DNA of 64,000 nt from Aromatoleum tolulyticum (GCF_900156155.1 NZ_FTMD01000013.1:88913-152912); one strand, 5' to 3'. Shown: positions 39,355-49,396, numbered from the stretch's first letter. Notes: generated by a model from the sequence alone, not told the origin. Numbers and translations are program-made.

Positions 39355-41631
39355 ATGGACGAATTGATCCGCGCTGCGGCGCTCGACTATCACCGCTATC
39401 CGCGGCCGGGCAAGATCTCGGTCACCCCCACCAAAGTGCTTTCCAACCAGCGCGACCTGTCGCTGGCCTATTCGCCGGGCGTCGCCGCCGCGTGCGACGC
39501 GATCGTCGAGGAGCCTGGCGAGGCGGCGAACCTGACCGCGCGCAGCAACCTGATCGGTGTCGTCACCAACGGCACCGCGGTGCTGGGCCTGGGCAACATC
39601 GGCCCGCTCGCCGCCAAGCCGGTCATGGAAGGCAAGGGCGTGCTGTTCAAGAAGTTCGCCGGCATCGACGTGTTCGACCTCGAGATCGCCGAAAACGACC
39701 CGGACAAGCTGATCGACATGATCGCGGCGCTGGAGCCCACTTTCGGCGGCATCAACCTCGAGGACATCAAGGCGCCGGAATGCTTCTACATCGAGGCTCG
39801 CCTGCGCGAACGGATGAAGATCCCGGTCTTCCATGACGACCAGCACGGCACCGCGATCGTCGTCGGCGCAGCGGTCCTCAACGGCCTGCATCTGCTCGGC
39901 AAGGACCTGAAGAAGGTCAAGCTCGTGACCTCCGGCGCAGGCGCGGCGGCGCTTGCCTGCCTCGGCCTGCTCGAGAAGCTCGGCATTCCGGTCGAGAACA
40001 TCTGGGTCACCGACCTCGAAGGCGTCGTGTATGAAGGCCGTACGGTGCTGATGGACCCGATCAAGGCGCGTTACGCCAAGGCCACCAGCGCACGCAAGCT
40101 CGCCGAGGTCATCGAGGGGGCGGACGTGTTCCTCGGGTTGTCGGCGGGCGGCGTGCTCAAGCCCGAGATGGTCGCGAAGATGGCGGCGAAGCCGATGATC
40201 CTTGCGCTCGCGAACCCGATGCCGGAGATCCTGCCCGAGCTGGTGAAGTCGGTGCGCGACGACGCGATCATCGCGACGGGCCGTTCGGACTATCCGAACC
40301 AGGTCAACAACGTGCTGTGCTTCCCCTTCATCTTCCGCGGCGCGCTCGACGTCGGCGCGACCACGATCACCGACGAGATGCAGCTCGCCGCCGTCAAGGC
40401 GATCGCCGAACTCGCGCGCGCCGAGCAGAGCGACATCGTTGCCGCCGCCTACGGCGAGAAGGTGTCGGGCTTCGGTCCCGAGTACATCATTCCGCGCCCC
40501 TTCGACCCGCGCCTGATCGTCAAGATCGCCCCGGCGGTCGCGGCGGCCGGCATGGCCTCCGGCGTCGCGACGCGTCCGATCACCGACTGGGACGCCTACC
40601 GCACCCAGCTCAACAACTTCGTGTGGCATTCGGGCCTCATCATGAAGCCGGTGTTCGCGGCAGCGCGTGGCACGGGCCAGCGCATCATCTTCGCCGAGGG
40701 CGAGTCGGAGCGCGTGCTGCGCGCGGTGCAGACGGTGGTCGACGAAGGCCTGGCGCGCCCGATCCTGATCGGCCGGCCCGAGGTCGTCACCGCCAATATC
40801 GAGCGCTTCGGCCTGCGCATCCGCCCGGAGCAGGATTTCGAGCTCGTGAACCAGGACTCGGATCCGCGCTTCAAGGAGCTGTGGACCTACTACCACGGCC
40901 TGATGGAGCGCCAGGGCGTGTCGGTCGAGTACGCGAAGAAGGAAGTGCGCCGCCGCACGACGCTCATCGGCGCGCTGCTGCTCAAGCAGGGCTATGGCGA
41001 CGGCCTGATCTGCGGCACCTACGGCATGCACCGGCTGCACCTCGACTTCATCGAGAAGGTCATCGGCCGGCGCGAGGGCGTGAAGCACTGCTACGCGCTC
41101 AACGTCGTGAACCTGCCCGAACGCACGCTGTTCCTCGCCGACACCTACATCAACTATGACCCGTCGCCGGAACAGCTCGTCGAGATGACGCTGCTGGCGG
41201 CCGAGGAGATGTCGCGCTTCGGCATGACGCCGAAGGTTGCGCTGCTGTCGCATTCGTCCTTCGGCAGTGCCGATTCGCCGACCGCCGAGAAGATGCGCGC
41301 CGCATTGCGCCTGCTGCACGAACGTCATCCGGGGCTCGAGGTCGAGGGCGAGATGCACGGCGATGCAGCGCTCGACGCCGAGCTGCGCCTGCGCATCTTC
41401 CCCAACGCGCGCATGCGCGATGCCGCCAACCTGTTGATCTTCCCGACGCTGGATGCCGCCAACATTGCCTTCAATCTGCTCAAGACCGCAGCGGGCGAAG
41501 GAATGACGGTCGGTCCGATCCTGCTCGGCGCGGCGCGTCCGGTGCATATCCTGACGCCCTCGGCGACGGTGCGCCGCATCGTCAACATGACCGCCCTCAC
41601 GGCGGTTGAAGCGGCGCAGCGCAAGTTCTGA
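39355..41631 (+). CDS. maeB: NADP-dependent malic enzyme (MaeB type, PTA-like C-terminus)
   Basis: A 758-residue two-domain protein. Residues 1-~430 are malic enzyme: [12 protein letters not shown] near 41-52, [18 protein letters not shown] [18 protein letters not shown] near 72-89, FHDDQHGTA with metal ligands near 159-167 and an NADP loop [14 protein letters not shown]. Residues ~440-758 are phosphotransacetylase-like ([14 protein letters not shown]) and in this class act as a regulatory domain, often for acetyl-CoA. It decarboxylates malate to pyruvate. ATG 39355 matches the family start [14 protein letters not shown]. It faces pckG. Confidence 0.95.
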   Translation: MDELIRAAALDYHRYPRPGKISVTPTKVLSNQRDLSLAYSPGVAAACDAIVEEPGEAANLTARSNLIGVVTNGTAVLGLGNIGPLAAKPVMEGKGVLFKKFAGIDVFDLEIAENDPDKLIDMIAALEPTFGGINLEDIKAPECFYIEARLRERMKIPVFHDDQHGTAIVVGAAVLNGLHLLGKDLKKVKLVTSGAGAAALACLGLLEKLGIPVENIWVTDLEGVVYEGRTVLMDPIKARYAKATSARKLAEVIEGADVFLGLSAGGVLKPEMVAKMAAKPMILALANPMPEILPELVKSVRDDAIIATGRSDYPNQVNNVLCFPFIFRGALDVGATTITDEMQLAAVKAIAELARAEQSDIVAAAYGEKVSGFGPEYIIPRPFDPRLIVKIAPAVAAAGMASGVATRPITDWDAYRTQLNNFVWHSGLIMKPVFAAARGTGQRIIFAEGESERVLRAVQTVVDEGLARPILIGRPEVVTANIERFGLRIRPEQDFELVNQDSDPRFKELWTYYHGLMERQGVSVEYAKKEVRRRTTLIGALLLKQGYGDGLICGTYGMHRLHLDFIEKVIGRREGVKHCYALNVVNLPERTLFLADTYINYDPSPEQLVEMTLLAAEEMSRFGMTPKVALLSHSSFGSADSPTAEKMRAALRLLHERHPGLEVEGEMHGDAALDAELRLRIFPNARMRDAANLLIFPTLDAANIAFNLLKTAAGEGMTVGPILLGAARPVHILTPSATVRRIVNMTALTAVEAAQRKF

Positions 41632-41648
41632 CGCGGCTTGCAGTGAAA

Positions 41649-41685
41649 ACGCGGGCGCCGGTCTTCCCCGGCCGGGTGCCCGCGT
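41649..41685 (+). terminator. Hairpin after maeB
   Basis: ACGCGGGC/GCCCGCGT plus inner GCCGG/CCGGC form a 13-bp interrupted stem starting 18 bases after the maeB stop. No U-run follows, so termination strength is uncertain. Confidence 0.55.
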
Positions 41686-41727
41686 GGCATGATTTCCCGG
41701 AAGTGTCCGCAAGCGACCGGAGGCTGC

Positions 41728-42858
41728 ATGGCTGAAGGCAAGGCTGCGCTGGTACTGACGGGAGGCGGCGCACGCGCCGCCTACCAGGTCGGTGTGCTGT
41801 CGGCGATCCGCGAGATCCGCGGACGCCGCGCGGGCAATCCGTTTCCCATCCTGTGCGGCACCTCGGCGGGCGGCATCAATGCGGTCGCGCTGGCGGTGTT
41901 TGCCGGCGACTTCAACCGTGGCGTGCGCATGCTCGCGCGCATCTGGCGGCAGTTCCACGTCGACCAGGTGTACCGCGCCGACGCCGCGGCGCTGCTCGCG
42001 ACCGGCTTGCGCTGGGCTTCCGCGCTGACGCTGGGCTGGGCGGTGCGCCAGACGCCGGGCTCGCTGCTCGACAATTCTCCACTGCGCCGCCTGCTCACCG
42101 AAGTGCTGGATTTTTCCGCCATCGGCCGCAGCATCGAGCAGGGACACCTGCACGCGGTGAGCGTGGCGGCGTCGGGCTATTCGTCCGGCGAGAGCCTGGC
42201 CTTCTTCGAGGCCGTGCCGGAAGTGCAGGCCTGGCGGCGCATGCAGCGGCTGGGCGTGCGCACTTCGATCGGCGTCGATCATCTGCTGGCGACGAGCGCG
42301 ATTCCCTTCGTGTTTCCCCCGGTGCGCATCAACCGCGAATGGTTCGGTGACGGCTCCATGCGCCAGCTCGCCCCGATCAGTCCCGCAATCCACCTTGGCG
42401 CGGACCGCATCCTCGTGATCGGTTCGGGGCGTCTGGTCGAAGAGGGGCGTCAGCGCACGGAAGGCTACCCCTCTCTCGCGCAGATCGCCGGCCACGCCTT
42501 GTCGAGCATCTTCCTCGACGGCCTGTCGGTGGACCTCGAGCGGCTCCAGCGCATCAACATCACGGCGGGCGCGATGAGTCCCGAGCAGCGCGCGGCGGCG
42601 GGCATCTACCTGCGGCCCATCGAAACGCTGGTGATCTCGCCGTCGCAGCGTCTCGACGCGATCGCAGGACGGAATCGCGACAGCCTTCCGCTCGCGCTGC
42701 GTACCGTGTTGCGCGGCGTCGGCGCGATGCGGCGCGACGGTTCGACGCTGCTGTCCTACCTGCTGTTCGAGCCGCCGTTCACGCAGGCGCTGCTGGAGCT
42801 CGGTTACAAGGACACGATGGACCGGCGCAGCGAAGTCGAGGCATTTCTCCGTGTGTAA
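41728..42858 (+). CDS. Patatin-like phospholipase
   Basis: This 376-residue hydrolase has the patatin oxyanion loop GGGARAAY at residues 12-19, the nucleophile elbow GTSAG with S46 and the dyad Asp D208 in GDGS. An extended C-terminal region (~260-376) follows the usual domain. There is no signal peptide, so it acts in the cytoplasm or at the inner membrane. CGGAGG precedes ATG 41728; a longer frame of 13 codons lacks one. A lipid acyl hydrolase role is expected. The substrate is unknown. Confidence 0.9.
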   Translation: MAEGKAALVLTGGGARAAYQVGVLSAIREIRGRRAGNPFPILCGTSAGGINAVALAVFAGDFNRGVRMLARIWRQFHVDQVYRADAAALLATGLRWASALTLGWAVRQTPGSLLDNSPLRRLLTEVLDFSAIGRSIEQGHLHAVSVAASGYSSGESLAFFEAVPEVQAWRRMQRLGVRTSIGVDHLLATSAIPFVFPPVRINREWFGDGSMRQLAPISPAIHLGADRILVIGSGRLVEEGRQRTEGYPSLAQIAGHALSSIFLDGLSVDLERLQRINITAGAMSPEQRAAAGIYLRPIETLVISPSQRLDAIAGRNRDSLPLALRTVLRGVGAMRRDGSTLLSYLLFEPPFTQALLELGYKDTMDRRSEVEAFLRV

Positions 42859-43036
42859 CGGTCTCCATCCCTGACGCAGGGTCATCTAAACTATTGACTT
42901 GGATGAACGTGTGACGCGATGTAAGAAATTTTTCGTGGAATACTTCAAAAAGACTTGATATCTGCTTAATCTGTATAAGAATAGTAATGGGTCCAGCGTT
43001 TTCCCCCTTATTGTTTCTTTTGTTTCAGGCCACAAG

Positions 43037-44119
43037 ATGAAATTCCGTAATCTGGCGATCGCGATGATCAGTCTCGCGATGATGCAGGCGGGCTGGAGTC
43101 TCCCCGCTTCGGCCGCCACGAGGGCGGCCGCGTCTGGTTCCGAAGGAACCGCGACGAAGACCGTCAAGAAGTCCACCAGACGCTCCGTCAGTGTTCCCGC
43201 GAAAAAAACGGTGACAAAGCGCGTCACCCGCAAGGCGGTTGCGCGACAGGAAGCGCGCCGCATCAAGGTTTCGCTGCGCCGCGAGCCCGTGATCCCCGAA
43301 GCATCGATCGACAACACGCCGCTGCAGCTCGACGCCGCGGGTCTGCCGCACCTGCGCTCGTCGGCCTTCCTCGTCATGAACCAGAACACCGGTCACGTGA
43401 TCCTCGAGAGGAAGAGTGACTCCGTGTTGCCCATTGCCTCGATCACCAAGCTGATGACGGCGATGGTCGTGCTCGATGCCGGTCAGAGCCTCGCCGAGGA
43501 AATCGCGATCTCCGAAGGCGACATCGACATGCTCAAGGGCACCGGTTCGCGCCTGTCGCTGGGTACGCGCCTGACGCGCGAGGAGATGCTGCATCTCGCG
43601 CTGATGTCGTCGGAAAACCGTGCCGCCTCCGCGCTCGCGCGTCACTATCCGGGCGGCGAGGCCGCTTTCGTCGCGGCGATGAACGTCAAGGCGCGCATGA
43701 TCGGCCTGACGGAAACCCATTTCAGCGATCCGACCGGGCTGACGCCGGAAAACGTGTCGAGTCCACACGATCTCGCGCGCATGGTCTCCGCGGCGGCAAC
43801 CTACCCGCTGATCCGCGAGTTCACGACGACCTCCGAGCGTTACGTGCAGATCGGCTCGCGCATGCACCGCTTCGGCAACACCAACTCGCTGGTGCGCAGC
43901 CCGGACTGGGAGATCGGCGTATCGAAGACCGGCTACATCCGTGAGGCGGGCCGCTGCCTCGTGATGCAGGCGTGGCTGTTGAAGCAGCCGGTGATCATCG
44001 TGCTGATGGATTCGGACGGGCGCTACTCGCGCACCGCGGACGCCGTGCGCATCAAGAAATGGCTCGAAGCCGCCGGCCCGCAGCGTGTGGCGACGGCTGC
44101 CGGGAAGGAAAACATCTGA
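43037..44119 (+). CDS. pbpG: D-alanyl-D-alanine endopeptidase (PBP7 type)
   Basis: A 360-residue class C low-molecular-mass penicillin-binding protein. A signal peptide ends near residue 27 (LPASA). A Lys/Arg/Thr-rich linker covers ~30-80, then the S11 peptidase domain with S135-x-x-K138 (SITK), S192-E-N and K297-T-G. It should cleave D-Ala-DAP cross-links in the periplasm. It has no C-terminal amphipathic anchor. The upstream 178 bases are unusually AT-rich, with TTGACT and TTGATA elements and a TATAAG, and likely carry its promoter. Confidence 0.93.
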   Translation: MKFRNLAIAMISLAMMQAGWSLPASAATRAAASGSEGTATKTVKKSTRRSVSVPAKKTVTKRVTRKAVARQEARRIKVSLRREPVIPEASIDNTPLQLDAAGLPHLRSSAFLVMNQNTGHVILERKSDSVLPIASITKLMTAMVVLDAGQSLAEEIAISEGDIDMLKGTGSRLSLGTRLTREEMLHLALMSSENRAASALARHYPGGEAAFVAAMNVKARMIGLTETHFSDPTGLTPENVSSPHDLARMVSAAATYPLIREFTTTSERYVQIGSRMHRFGNTNSLVRSPDWEIGVSKTGYIREAGRCLVMQAWLLKQPVIIVLMDSDGRYSRTADAVRIKKWLEAAGPQRVATAAGKENI

Positions 44120-44136
44120 GGGATCGTGAACGTGCG

Positions 44137-44157
44137 CGCCCCGGCAGCGCCGGGGCG
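44137..44157. terminator. 9-bp GC hairpin between convergent pbpG and iclR-type genes
   Basis: CGCCCCGGC-AGC-GCCGGGGCG forms a perfect stem in the 42-base gap between two convergent stops. It may serve both strands, but no U-run is present. Confidence 0.55.
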
Positions 44158-44161
44158 GTAT

Positions 44162-44947
44162 TCAGCGTGCGGTGCGCCTGACGTAGCCCAGCGCGCGTGA
44201 AATCTCGTCCGCCGCCTCGCGCACGAGGGGCGCGCGGTCGGGGTTGAAGCGCTCCGACGGGGTGGACACCGACAGGCCGGCGATCAGTTCGCCGCTGTCG
44301 TCGCGCACCCCAGCGGCGATGCAGCGCACGCCGATCTCCACCTCTTCCAGGTCGAAAGCCACGCCGTGGCGGCGGACTTTGTCGAGCTCCTTCTCGAGGG
44401 CGCCGATCTCGGTGATCGAGGCCGGCGTCGATCCGGGCAGGCCGGTGCGCCGGCCGTACTCGCGCACGCGGTCCATGCCGTCCTCGACGAGGAAGAGCTT
44501 GCCGGTCGCGGTCGTGTGGAGCGGGGCGCGCGCGCCGACGATGTGCACGACGCGCACCGCGGAGCGGCCGCTGGAGGTCCGCTCGACATAGACGATCTCG
44601 TCGCCGTCGCGGATGCCGAGGTTCACGCTCTCCCCGGTGGCCGCATGCAGCTTGAGCATCGCCGGCATCGCGGTTTCGCGCAGCGAGATGCGCGACTTGA
44701 CCAGGCTGCCGAGTTCCAGGAGCCGGATCCCCAGGCGATAGGTGCCCCCCTCTCCGCGTTCGACGAAACCGCTCTGTGCCATCGCGCTCAGGATGCGGTG
44801 CGCCGTCGACGGGTGCAGTCCCGTTTCCTGGGCGATCTGCTTGAGCGCAGCCGGGTCCGGGTGGCGCGCCAGCACGTCGAGCAACTTCATCATGCGCTCG
44901 ACGACCTGGATCGGATTCTTGGTTTCGGTGGGGGTGTTGGTGCTCAC
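44162..44947 (-). CDS. IclR-family transcriptional regulator
   Basis: This 261-residue regulator has a winged HTH in residues ~12-75 ([19 protein letters not shown]) and a C-terminal GAF-like effector domain with [16 protein letters not shown] and [10 protein letters not shown], the family signature near 140-152, then [12 protein letters not shown]. The start is GTG 44947; no ATG gives a full HTH. No catabolic operon is adjacent, so its target lies elsewhere or is its own gene. It is divergent from the pseudouridine synthase gene. Confidence 0.92.
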   Translation of the reverse strand: MSTNTPTETKNPIQVVERMMKLLDVLARHPDPAALKQIAQETGLHPSTAHRILSAMAQSGFVERGEGGTYRLGIRLLELGSLVKSRISLRETAMPAMLKLHAATGESVNLGIRDGDEIVYVERTSSGRSAVRVVHIVGARAPLHTTATGKLFLVEDGMDRVREYGRRTGLPGSTPASITEIGALEKELDKVRRHGVAFDLEEVEIGVRCIAAGVRDDSGELIAGLSVSTPSERFNPDRAPLVREAADEISRALGYVRRTAR

Positions 44948-45074
44948 GCGGTCGGTCAGGGATTTGCAGTTGCGCGCATTCTAGCCGGCGCGGGGTGATT
45001 TCGCCTAGTGAAATGCCGCGGCGTGTGCCGCAATGCCAGCCGTCGCGTCGCTGGAAGCTGCGGCGGGCAGCCGA

Positions 45075-45119
45075 TATACTGGAACGCGTTGCGCCCGGCG
45101 ATGCCGGGCATTGTTTTTT
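45075..45119 (+). promoter_or_regulatory. Leader with TATACT -10 and intrinsic terminator before the pseudouridine synthase gene
   Basis: TATACT (45075-45080) is a good -10 with a weak -35. Thirteen bases later GCCCGGC-GAT-GCCGGGC (45093-45109) is followed by ATTGTTTTTT, a textbook intrinsic terminator. Translation would begin only at 45172. A second hairpin GGTTCG...CGAACC follows in the leader. The arrangement suggests attenuation or a very short RNA. Confidence 0.65.
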
Positions 45120-45171
45120 GAACGGTTCGTCCGCGCTGCGCGCGGGCGCGCCTGCGAACCGGATTGCCACC

Positions 45172-46608
45172 ATGAAGCGCTCGAAGGAAGCCGGCACGCC
45201 CGGCGATGTCCCCGCACAGGAAGATGCTGCCGACGCGCCGCGCCGCACGCTGGGCGTGAAACGCCAGGGCGAGGCACCCGTCGTCGAGGGGGCGCGTCGG
45301 GCCGGCGTGCGTGCGCGCTTCCAGCCCGGTTATGCGAAGACGGTCGCGGCGACGCGGGCGCTTGAGGGCGAGGCGCAGGGAAAGGCGCGCGGCGGCAAGG
45401 CCGGCCGGCCACCGGAAGCGGCGCGCGCGGAAGAGACCGGGCGCGGGCGCAGGCCGGAGCGTCCGAAGGCGGCCGGTGTGGCGGGTGCCGAACGCCGTCC
45501 GCGCAAGGATGGCGATCAGCCGCGCACGACGCCCGGAGGAGAGCGCCCGGTGCGCAAACCGGAGCGTCCGAACGCGGCCGGTGTGGCGGGCGCCGAACGC
45601 CGTCCGCGCAAGGATGGCGATCAGCCGCGCACGACGCCCGGAGGAGAGCGCCCGGTGCGCAAACCGGAGCGTCCGAACGCGGCCGGTGTGGCGGGCGCCG
45701 AACGCCGTCCGCGCAAGGATGGCGATCAGCCGCGCACGACGCCGGGAGGAGAGCGCCCGGTGCGCAAGCCGGCAGCTAAGCCGGCTGCTCCGGCCCCTCG
45801 TGCTCCCGTCGCTCGCCGCGACGATCGCCCCGTCGCCGCACGACCGGCAGCCCGTGCCGAGGCGGCGCCGACGGCCGCGGCCGAAGGCGTGCGCCTGTCG
45901 AAGGTGATGTCCGAGCGCGGCCTGTGCTCGCGCCGCGAGGCCGACGGCTTCATCGAGCGTGGCTGGGTGCTCGTGGATGGCCAGCGGGTGTCGGAGCTCG
46001 GCACGCGCATCGACCCGAACGCGGAGATCACGCTCGCGCCGCAGGCGCGCCGGCGCCAGTCGGAGCGCGTGACGATCCTGTTGCACAAGCCGGTCGGCTA
46101 CGTGTCGGGGCAACCCGAGCCCGGCTACGAGCCGGCCGTGTCGCTGATCGGTGCCGGCAACCAGTTCGACCGCGACACCGCCCAGACCTTCGACTTTTCG
46201 CACCTCAAGGGCCTCGCGCCGGCCGGACGCCTCGATATCGACTCGACCGGCCTGCTCGTGCTGACGCAGGACGGCCGCATCGCGCGCCAGCTGATCGGCG
46301 ACGACTCGGAGGTGGACAAGGAATACCTCGTGCGCGTCGAGGGTTCGCTCGACGAGCACGGACTCGCGCTGCTGAACCACGGCCTCGAGCTCGACGGCCG
46401 CAAGCTGCGGCGCGCCAAGGTCGAGTGGATCAACGAGGATCAGCTGCGCTTCGTGCTGCGCGAAGGCCGCAAGCGTCAGATCCGGCGCATGTGCGAGCTG
46501 GTCGGCCTGAAGGTGGTCGGCCTCAAGCGCATCCGGATCGGGCGGATCCGGCTAGGCGACCTTCCGCTCGGGCAATGGCGCTTTCTGCGCGAAGACGAGG
46601 GGTTTTGA
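45172..46608 (+). CDS. RsuA/RluB-family pseudouridine synthase (RluF-like) with long repetitive N-terminus
   Basis: A 478-residue protein. The last ~240 residues are a complete synthase: an S4 RNA-binding domain ([18 protein letters not shown] near 242-259) and the catalytic domain with [14 protein letters not shown] (catalytic D355) and [16 protein letters not shown] near 428-443. [16 protein letters not shown] near the end is most like RluF, which modifies 23S rRNA position 2604; RluB is an alternative. The first ~235 residues are basic, Pro/Arg/Gly/Ala-rich and probably disordered, with three 35-residue repeats. The first ATG after the leader terminator is used. Confidence 0.88.
   Translation: MKRSKEAGTPGDVPAQEDAADAPRRTLGVKRQGEAPVVEGARRAGVRARFQPGYAKTVAATRALEGEAQGKARGGKAGRPPEAARAEETGRGRRPERPKAAGVAGAERRPRKDGDQPRTTPGGERPVRKPERPNAAGVAGAERRPRKDGDQPRTTPGGERPVRKPERPNAAGVAGAERRPRKDGDQPRTTPGGERPVRKPAAKPAAPAPRAPVARRDDRPVAARPAARAEAAPTAAAEGVRLSKVMSERGLCSRREADGFIERGWVLVDGQRVSELGTRIDPNAEITLAPQARRRQSERVTILLHKPVGYVSGQPEPGYEPAVSLIGAGNQFDRDTAQTFDFSHLKGLAPAGRLDIDSTGLLVLTQDGRIARQLIGDDSEVDKEYLVRVEGSLDEHGLALLNHGLELDGRKLRRAKVEWINEDQLRFVLREGRKRQIRRMCELVGLKVVGLKRIRIGRIRLGDLPLGQWRFLREDEGF
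45454..45768 (+). repeat. Three tandem 105-bp coding repeats
   Basis: Units at 45454-45558, 45559-45663 and 45664-45768 are almost identical in DNA, including third positions, and encode 35 residues each ([18 protein letters not shown]..., ending GGERPVRK). The first copy differs by Lys for Asn and a few bases. High DNA identity points to recent duplication and likely copy-number variation. Confidence 0.95.
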
Positions 46609-46857
46609 CTCCTTCGCCCGCATCTTCACGGGGGCGGCTTTCACCGTCGCGGGGCTGCGGCGGCGTTTGGCAGCGCGTCTGACCGGCAGACTGGCCGGAT
46701 CGCTGACTCCGGACTGTTCGGTAAACCAGCCTTTCAGCGGGCAGTCGCGCCCCTCAGGACAGCCGTGCTCGCGGGCGCACTCCTTCTGCGTTTCATCCAG
46801 CAGCACCATTTCCCGGACCGCCTCGCAGCGGCCGATGGGAGAGTCGAGGAATGTCAT
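46552..46857 (-). CDS. Small four-cysteine protein of unknown function
   Basis: A 101-residue protein beginning [20 protein letters not shown]. Cysteines at about residues 11, 28, 33 and 39 ([15 protein letters not shown]) could bind a metal or Fe-S cluster. The C-terminal half is basic ([17 protein letters not shown]) and less constrained. AAGGAG lies seven bases before the ATG, and an FNR/ANR-like site is 97 bases upstream of it. The last 57 bases overlap the end of the pseudouridine synthase gene on the other strand. I do not recognise the family beyond a vague memory of similar N-termini in Rhodocyclales. Confidence 0.7.
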   Translation of the reverse strand: MTFLDSPIGRCEAVREMVLLDETQKECAREHGCPEGRDCPLKGWFTEQSGVSDPASLPVRRAAKRRRSPATVKAAPVKMRAKESKPLVFAQKAPLPERKVA

Positions 46858-46953
46858 GACGAACTCCTTGAAGCGGTTATGCGGAAAGAGGGGATTCTTG
46901 TACTTTCAATCTAGCCAGCATTGGTTAGGGGTGCCGGCCCGAATTGCGCGGAA

Positions 46954-46967
46954 TTGATCTGGCTCAA
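46954..46967. promoter_or_regulatory. FNR/ANR-like site TTGAT-CTGG-CTCAA
   Basis: It matches the consensus TTGAT-N4-ATCAA at nine of ten positions. Placed at -41.5, it would give a start near 46919 on the minus strand, about 60 bases before the small four-cysteine gene. The permease gene ends 24 bases to the right, so the site serves the small gene if it is functional. Confidence 0.6.
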
Positions 46968-46990
46968 GAAATCCCGCGTTGCACAAATGG

Positions 46991-48190
46991 TTATTCCGCG
47001 CGTAGCGCTTCGACCGCATCGAGGCGCGCCGCGCGGATCGCGGGAAGCACGCCGGCGACAAGTCCGATCGTCACTGCGAGCGCTTCCGCGATAACGACGA
47101 AATGCCATGGCGTATGGACCGGCAGGGCCGGCACGAGCAGGCCGACGAGTTGGGCTGCGCCCGCGCCGACGACCAGTCCGAGCACGCCGCCGATGGCGGC
47201 GAGGGTGACGGCCTCGGCGAGGAAGAGACGCAGGATCGTGGCCCGCCGTGCGCCGATGGCGACGAGCAGCCCGATCTCGTTGGTGCGCTCGGTGACCGCG
47301 ATCGTCATGATCGTGACGATGCCGACGGCGCCGACCAGCAGCGAGATGCCGCCGAGCGCGCCGACCGCGGCGGTGAGGATGTCGAGGATGTTCGACAGGC
47401 GCGCGAGCATGTCTTCCTGCGTCGTCAGCGTGACGTCGTCCTGGCCGTGGCGGGCGACGAGCACCTTGCGGATGTCCGCCGCGACCAGCGACGCCGGCAC
47501 CGCTTCCTCGTAGGTGACGTTGATCTCCATCAGGCCTTCGCGGTTGTAGAGCGACAGCGCGCGCGAGGTCGGGATGTAGGCGGTGTCGTCGAGGTCGACG
47601 CCGAGGAACTGGCCCTTTTCCTCCATCACGCCGATCACGCGGTAGCGTTCGCCGCCGATGCGCAGGCGTTCGCCCAGCGCGTTGGCGCTGCCGAAGAGTT
47701 CGTTCTTGAGCTTGGCGCCGAGCACGACGAAGGCGCGTGCGCCGGTCGGATCGTCGGGCGGCAGGAAGCGGCCGATGCGCACCTGCATCGCGAAGATGCG
47801 CTGCATCTCGGGGCCGACGCCATACACGCTGGTACGGCGCACACGGCCGCCGCCCTCGACGTCGGAGTTGCCCCACACGATGGGCGTTACGCCGGTGATG
47901 TGGGGCAGGCGTTCGAGCGCCAGCGCGTCGTCGAGGGTGAGCTGGCGCGCGGTGCTCGGAAGCCCCGGCGGGCCGCCGCGCGTGCCTTGGCGGCCCGGCG
48001 TGATCTCGATGATGTTGGTGCCGAACTGCGTGAACTCGTTGAGCACGAAGCGGTGCAGGCCCTCGCCAATGGACGTCAGCAGGATCACCGCGGCAATGCC
48101 GACGCCAATGCCCAGCAACGTAAGGAAGCTGCGCAGGCGGTGGGCGAGCAGCGAGCGCAGCGCGAGCTGGATGAAGTCGCGCAGGTTCAT
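46991..48190 (-). CDS. MacB-like ABC transporter permease (second)
   Basis: A 399-residue FtsX/MacB-fold permease: one N-terminal helix (LRSFLTLLGIGVGIAAVILLTSIG near 18-41), a ~220-residue periplasmic domain and three C-terminal helices (ISLLVGAVGIVTIMTIAV, then ~325-390). Motif TERTNEIGLLVAIGARRATIL near 300-320 contacts the ATPase. It lacks the fused ATPase domain of MacB. Its ATG overlaps the stop of the preceding permease by four bases. It is paralogous to that neighbour, so the pair likely forms a heterodimer. It is last in the operon. Confidence 0.9.
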   Translation of the reverse strand: MNLRDFIQLALRSLLAHRLRSFLTLLGIGVGIAAVILLTSIGEGLHRFVLNEFTQFGTNIIEITPGRQGTRGGPPGLPSTARQLTLDDALALERLPHITGVTPIVWGNSDVEGGGRVRRTSVYGVGPEMQRIFAMQVRIGRFLPPDDPTGARAFVVLGAKLKNELFGSANALGERLRIGGERYRVIGVMEEKGQFLGVDLDDTAYIPTSRALSLYNREGLMEINVTYEEAVPASLVAADIRKVLVARHGQDDVTLTTQEDMLARLSNILDILTAAVGALGGISLLVGAVGIVTIMTIAVTERTNEIGLLVAIGARRATILRLFLAEAVTLAAIGGVLGLVVGAGAAQLVGLLVPALPVHTPWHFVVIAEALAVTIGLVAGVLPAIRAARLDAVEALRAE

Positions 48191-49395
48191 CGCCGGGACA
48201 AGGCCTGCACGGGGTCGAGGCGGGCGGCGCGCCGGGCGGGCATCACGCCGAACAGGATGCCGGTGGTGAGCGCCGTGCCGATGCCGGCGAACACGGCCCA
48301 GTCGGGCGGCCAGGCGGGCAGCACCGGGAAGGCGAGGCGCAGGCCCCATGCGCCGAGGTGGCCGAGCGCGTAGCCGGTGATCGCGCCGGCGAGCGACAGC
48401 AGAGCGGCCTCGGTGAGGAAGGCGAGGCGGATGTTGCGGCCGGTGGCCCCGAGCGCCTTGAGCAGTCCGATCTCGGCGGTGCGCTGCGTGACCGCGACGA
48501 GCATCACGTTCATCACCAGGATGCCGGCGACGGCGAGGCTGATCGCGGCGATCCCCGCGACGGCCATCGTCAGTGCGCCGAGGATGCGGTCGAAGGTGCC
48601 GAGCACCGCGTCCTGCGTGATCAGCGTGACGTCGAGCTCGCCTTCGCGGCGCAGGCGCATGATGTCCTCGAGTTGCTGCTTCGCCGGGCCGATCGCTTCG
48701 CGGCTGCGCGCCTCGACGATGATGCGGAAGAGGTTGTTGGTGTTGAACATCGCCTGCGCGGTGGCGACCGGCATGAACACCAGCTCGTCGGTGTTCATGC
48801 CCAGCCCCTGGCCGGTCTTGCCGAGCACGCCGATCACGCGCAGGCGCCGGTCGCCGACGCGAACCATGCGACCGACGGCCGGTTCGCTGCCGAAGAGCTC
48901 TTCGCGCAGCTTCGTGCCGAGCACCGCGACCGCCGAGGCGCGGCCGAGGTCCTCGCGGGGCAGGAAGCTGCCTTCGGCCATGCGGAAGGCGCGGATGTCG
49001 ACGTAGTCGCCGTTGGTGCCCACGACCATCGCCTCGCGCAGCCGTCCGCCGTAGGCGATCTCGGAATTGCCGACCGACAGCGGCGCCATGCGGGTGACCA
49101 GAGGGGCGCGCAGCAGCGCTTCGGCGTCGCGCACGGTGAGATCGCGCGGCGTGCTGGTGATGAGGTTGCCGAGCCCGAAGCCGCCCGTGGCGGTGCGTCC
49201 GGGGAGCACGATCACGAGATTGCTGCCGAGGGCGGAGAATTCATTCACGACGTAGCGCCGCGCGCCGTCGCCGAGCGCGGTCAGGATAACCACCGCAGCC
49301 ACACCGATCGACATCGCCAGCACCATCAGCGCGGTGCGCAGCGGGTAACCGGTGGCGGCGCGGGTCGCGAAGCGGAGCGTGTCGGCGGGCGTCAT
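48187..49395 (-). CDS. MacB-like ABC transporter permease (first)
   Basis: This 402-residue permease has the same plan: N-terminal helix (LRTALMVLAMSIGVAAVVILTALG near 19-42), periplasmic domain and three C-terminal helices, with TQRTAEIGLLKALGATGRNIR near 307-327 as the coupling segment. It starts one base from the end of the ATPase gene. With the ATPase and adaptor it should export a substrate through the periplasm (macrolide, peptide or siderophore type); no outer-membrane factor gene is present. Confidence 0.9.
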   Translation of the reverse strand: MTPADTLRFATRAATGYPLRTALMVLAMSIGVAAVVILTALGDGARRYVVNEFSALGSNLVIVLPGRTATGGFGLGNLITSTPRDLTVRDAEALLRAPLVTRMAPLSVGNSEIAYGGRLREAMVVGTNGDYVDIRAFRMAEGSFLPREDLGRASAVAVLGTKLREELFGSEPAVGRMVRVGDRRLRVIGVLGKTGQGLGMNTDELVFMPVATAQAMFNTNNLFRIIVEARSREAIGPAKQQLEDIMRLRREGELDVTLITQDAVLGTFDRILGALTMAVAGIAAISLAVAGILVMNVMLVAVTQRTAEIGLLKALGATGRNIRLAFLTEAALLSLAGAITGYALGHLGAWGLRLAFPVLPAWPPDWAVFAGIGTALTTGILFGVMPARRAARLDPVQALSRR

Positions 49396-49396
49396 G

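Noticed and set aside
45454..45768. Tandem repeats considered as a CRISPR array
   Set aside because: Units are 105 bases, contiguous without spacers and in frame within a gene.
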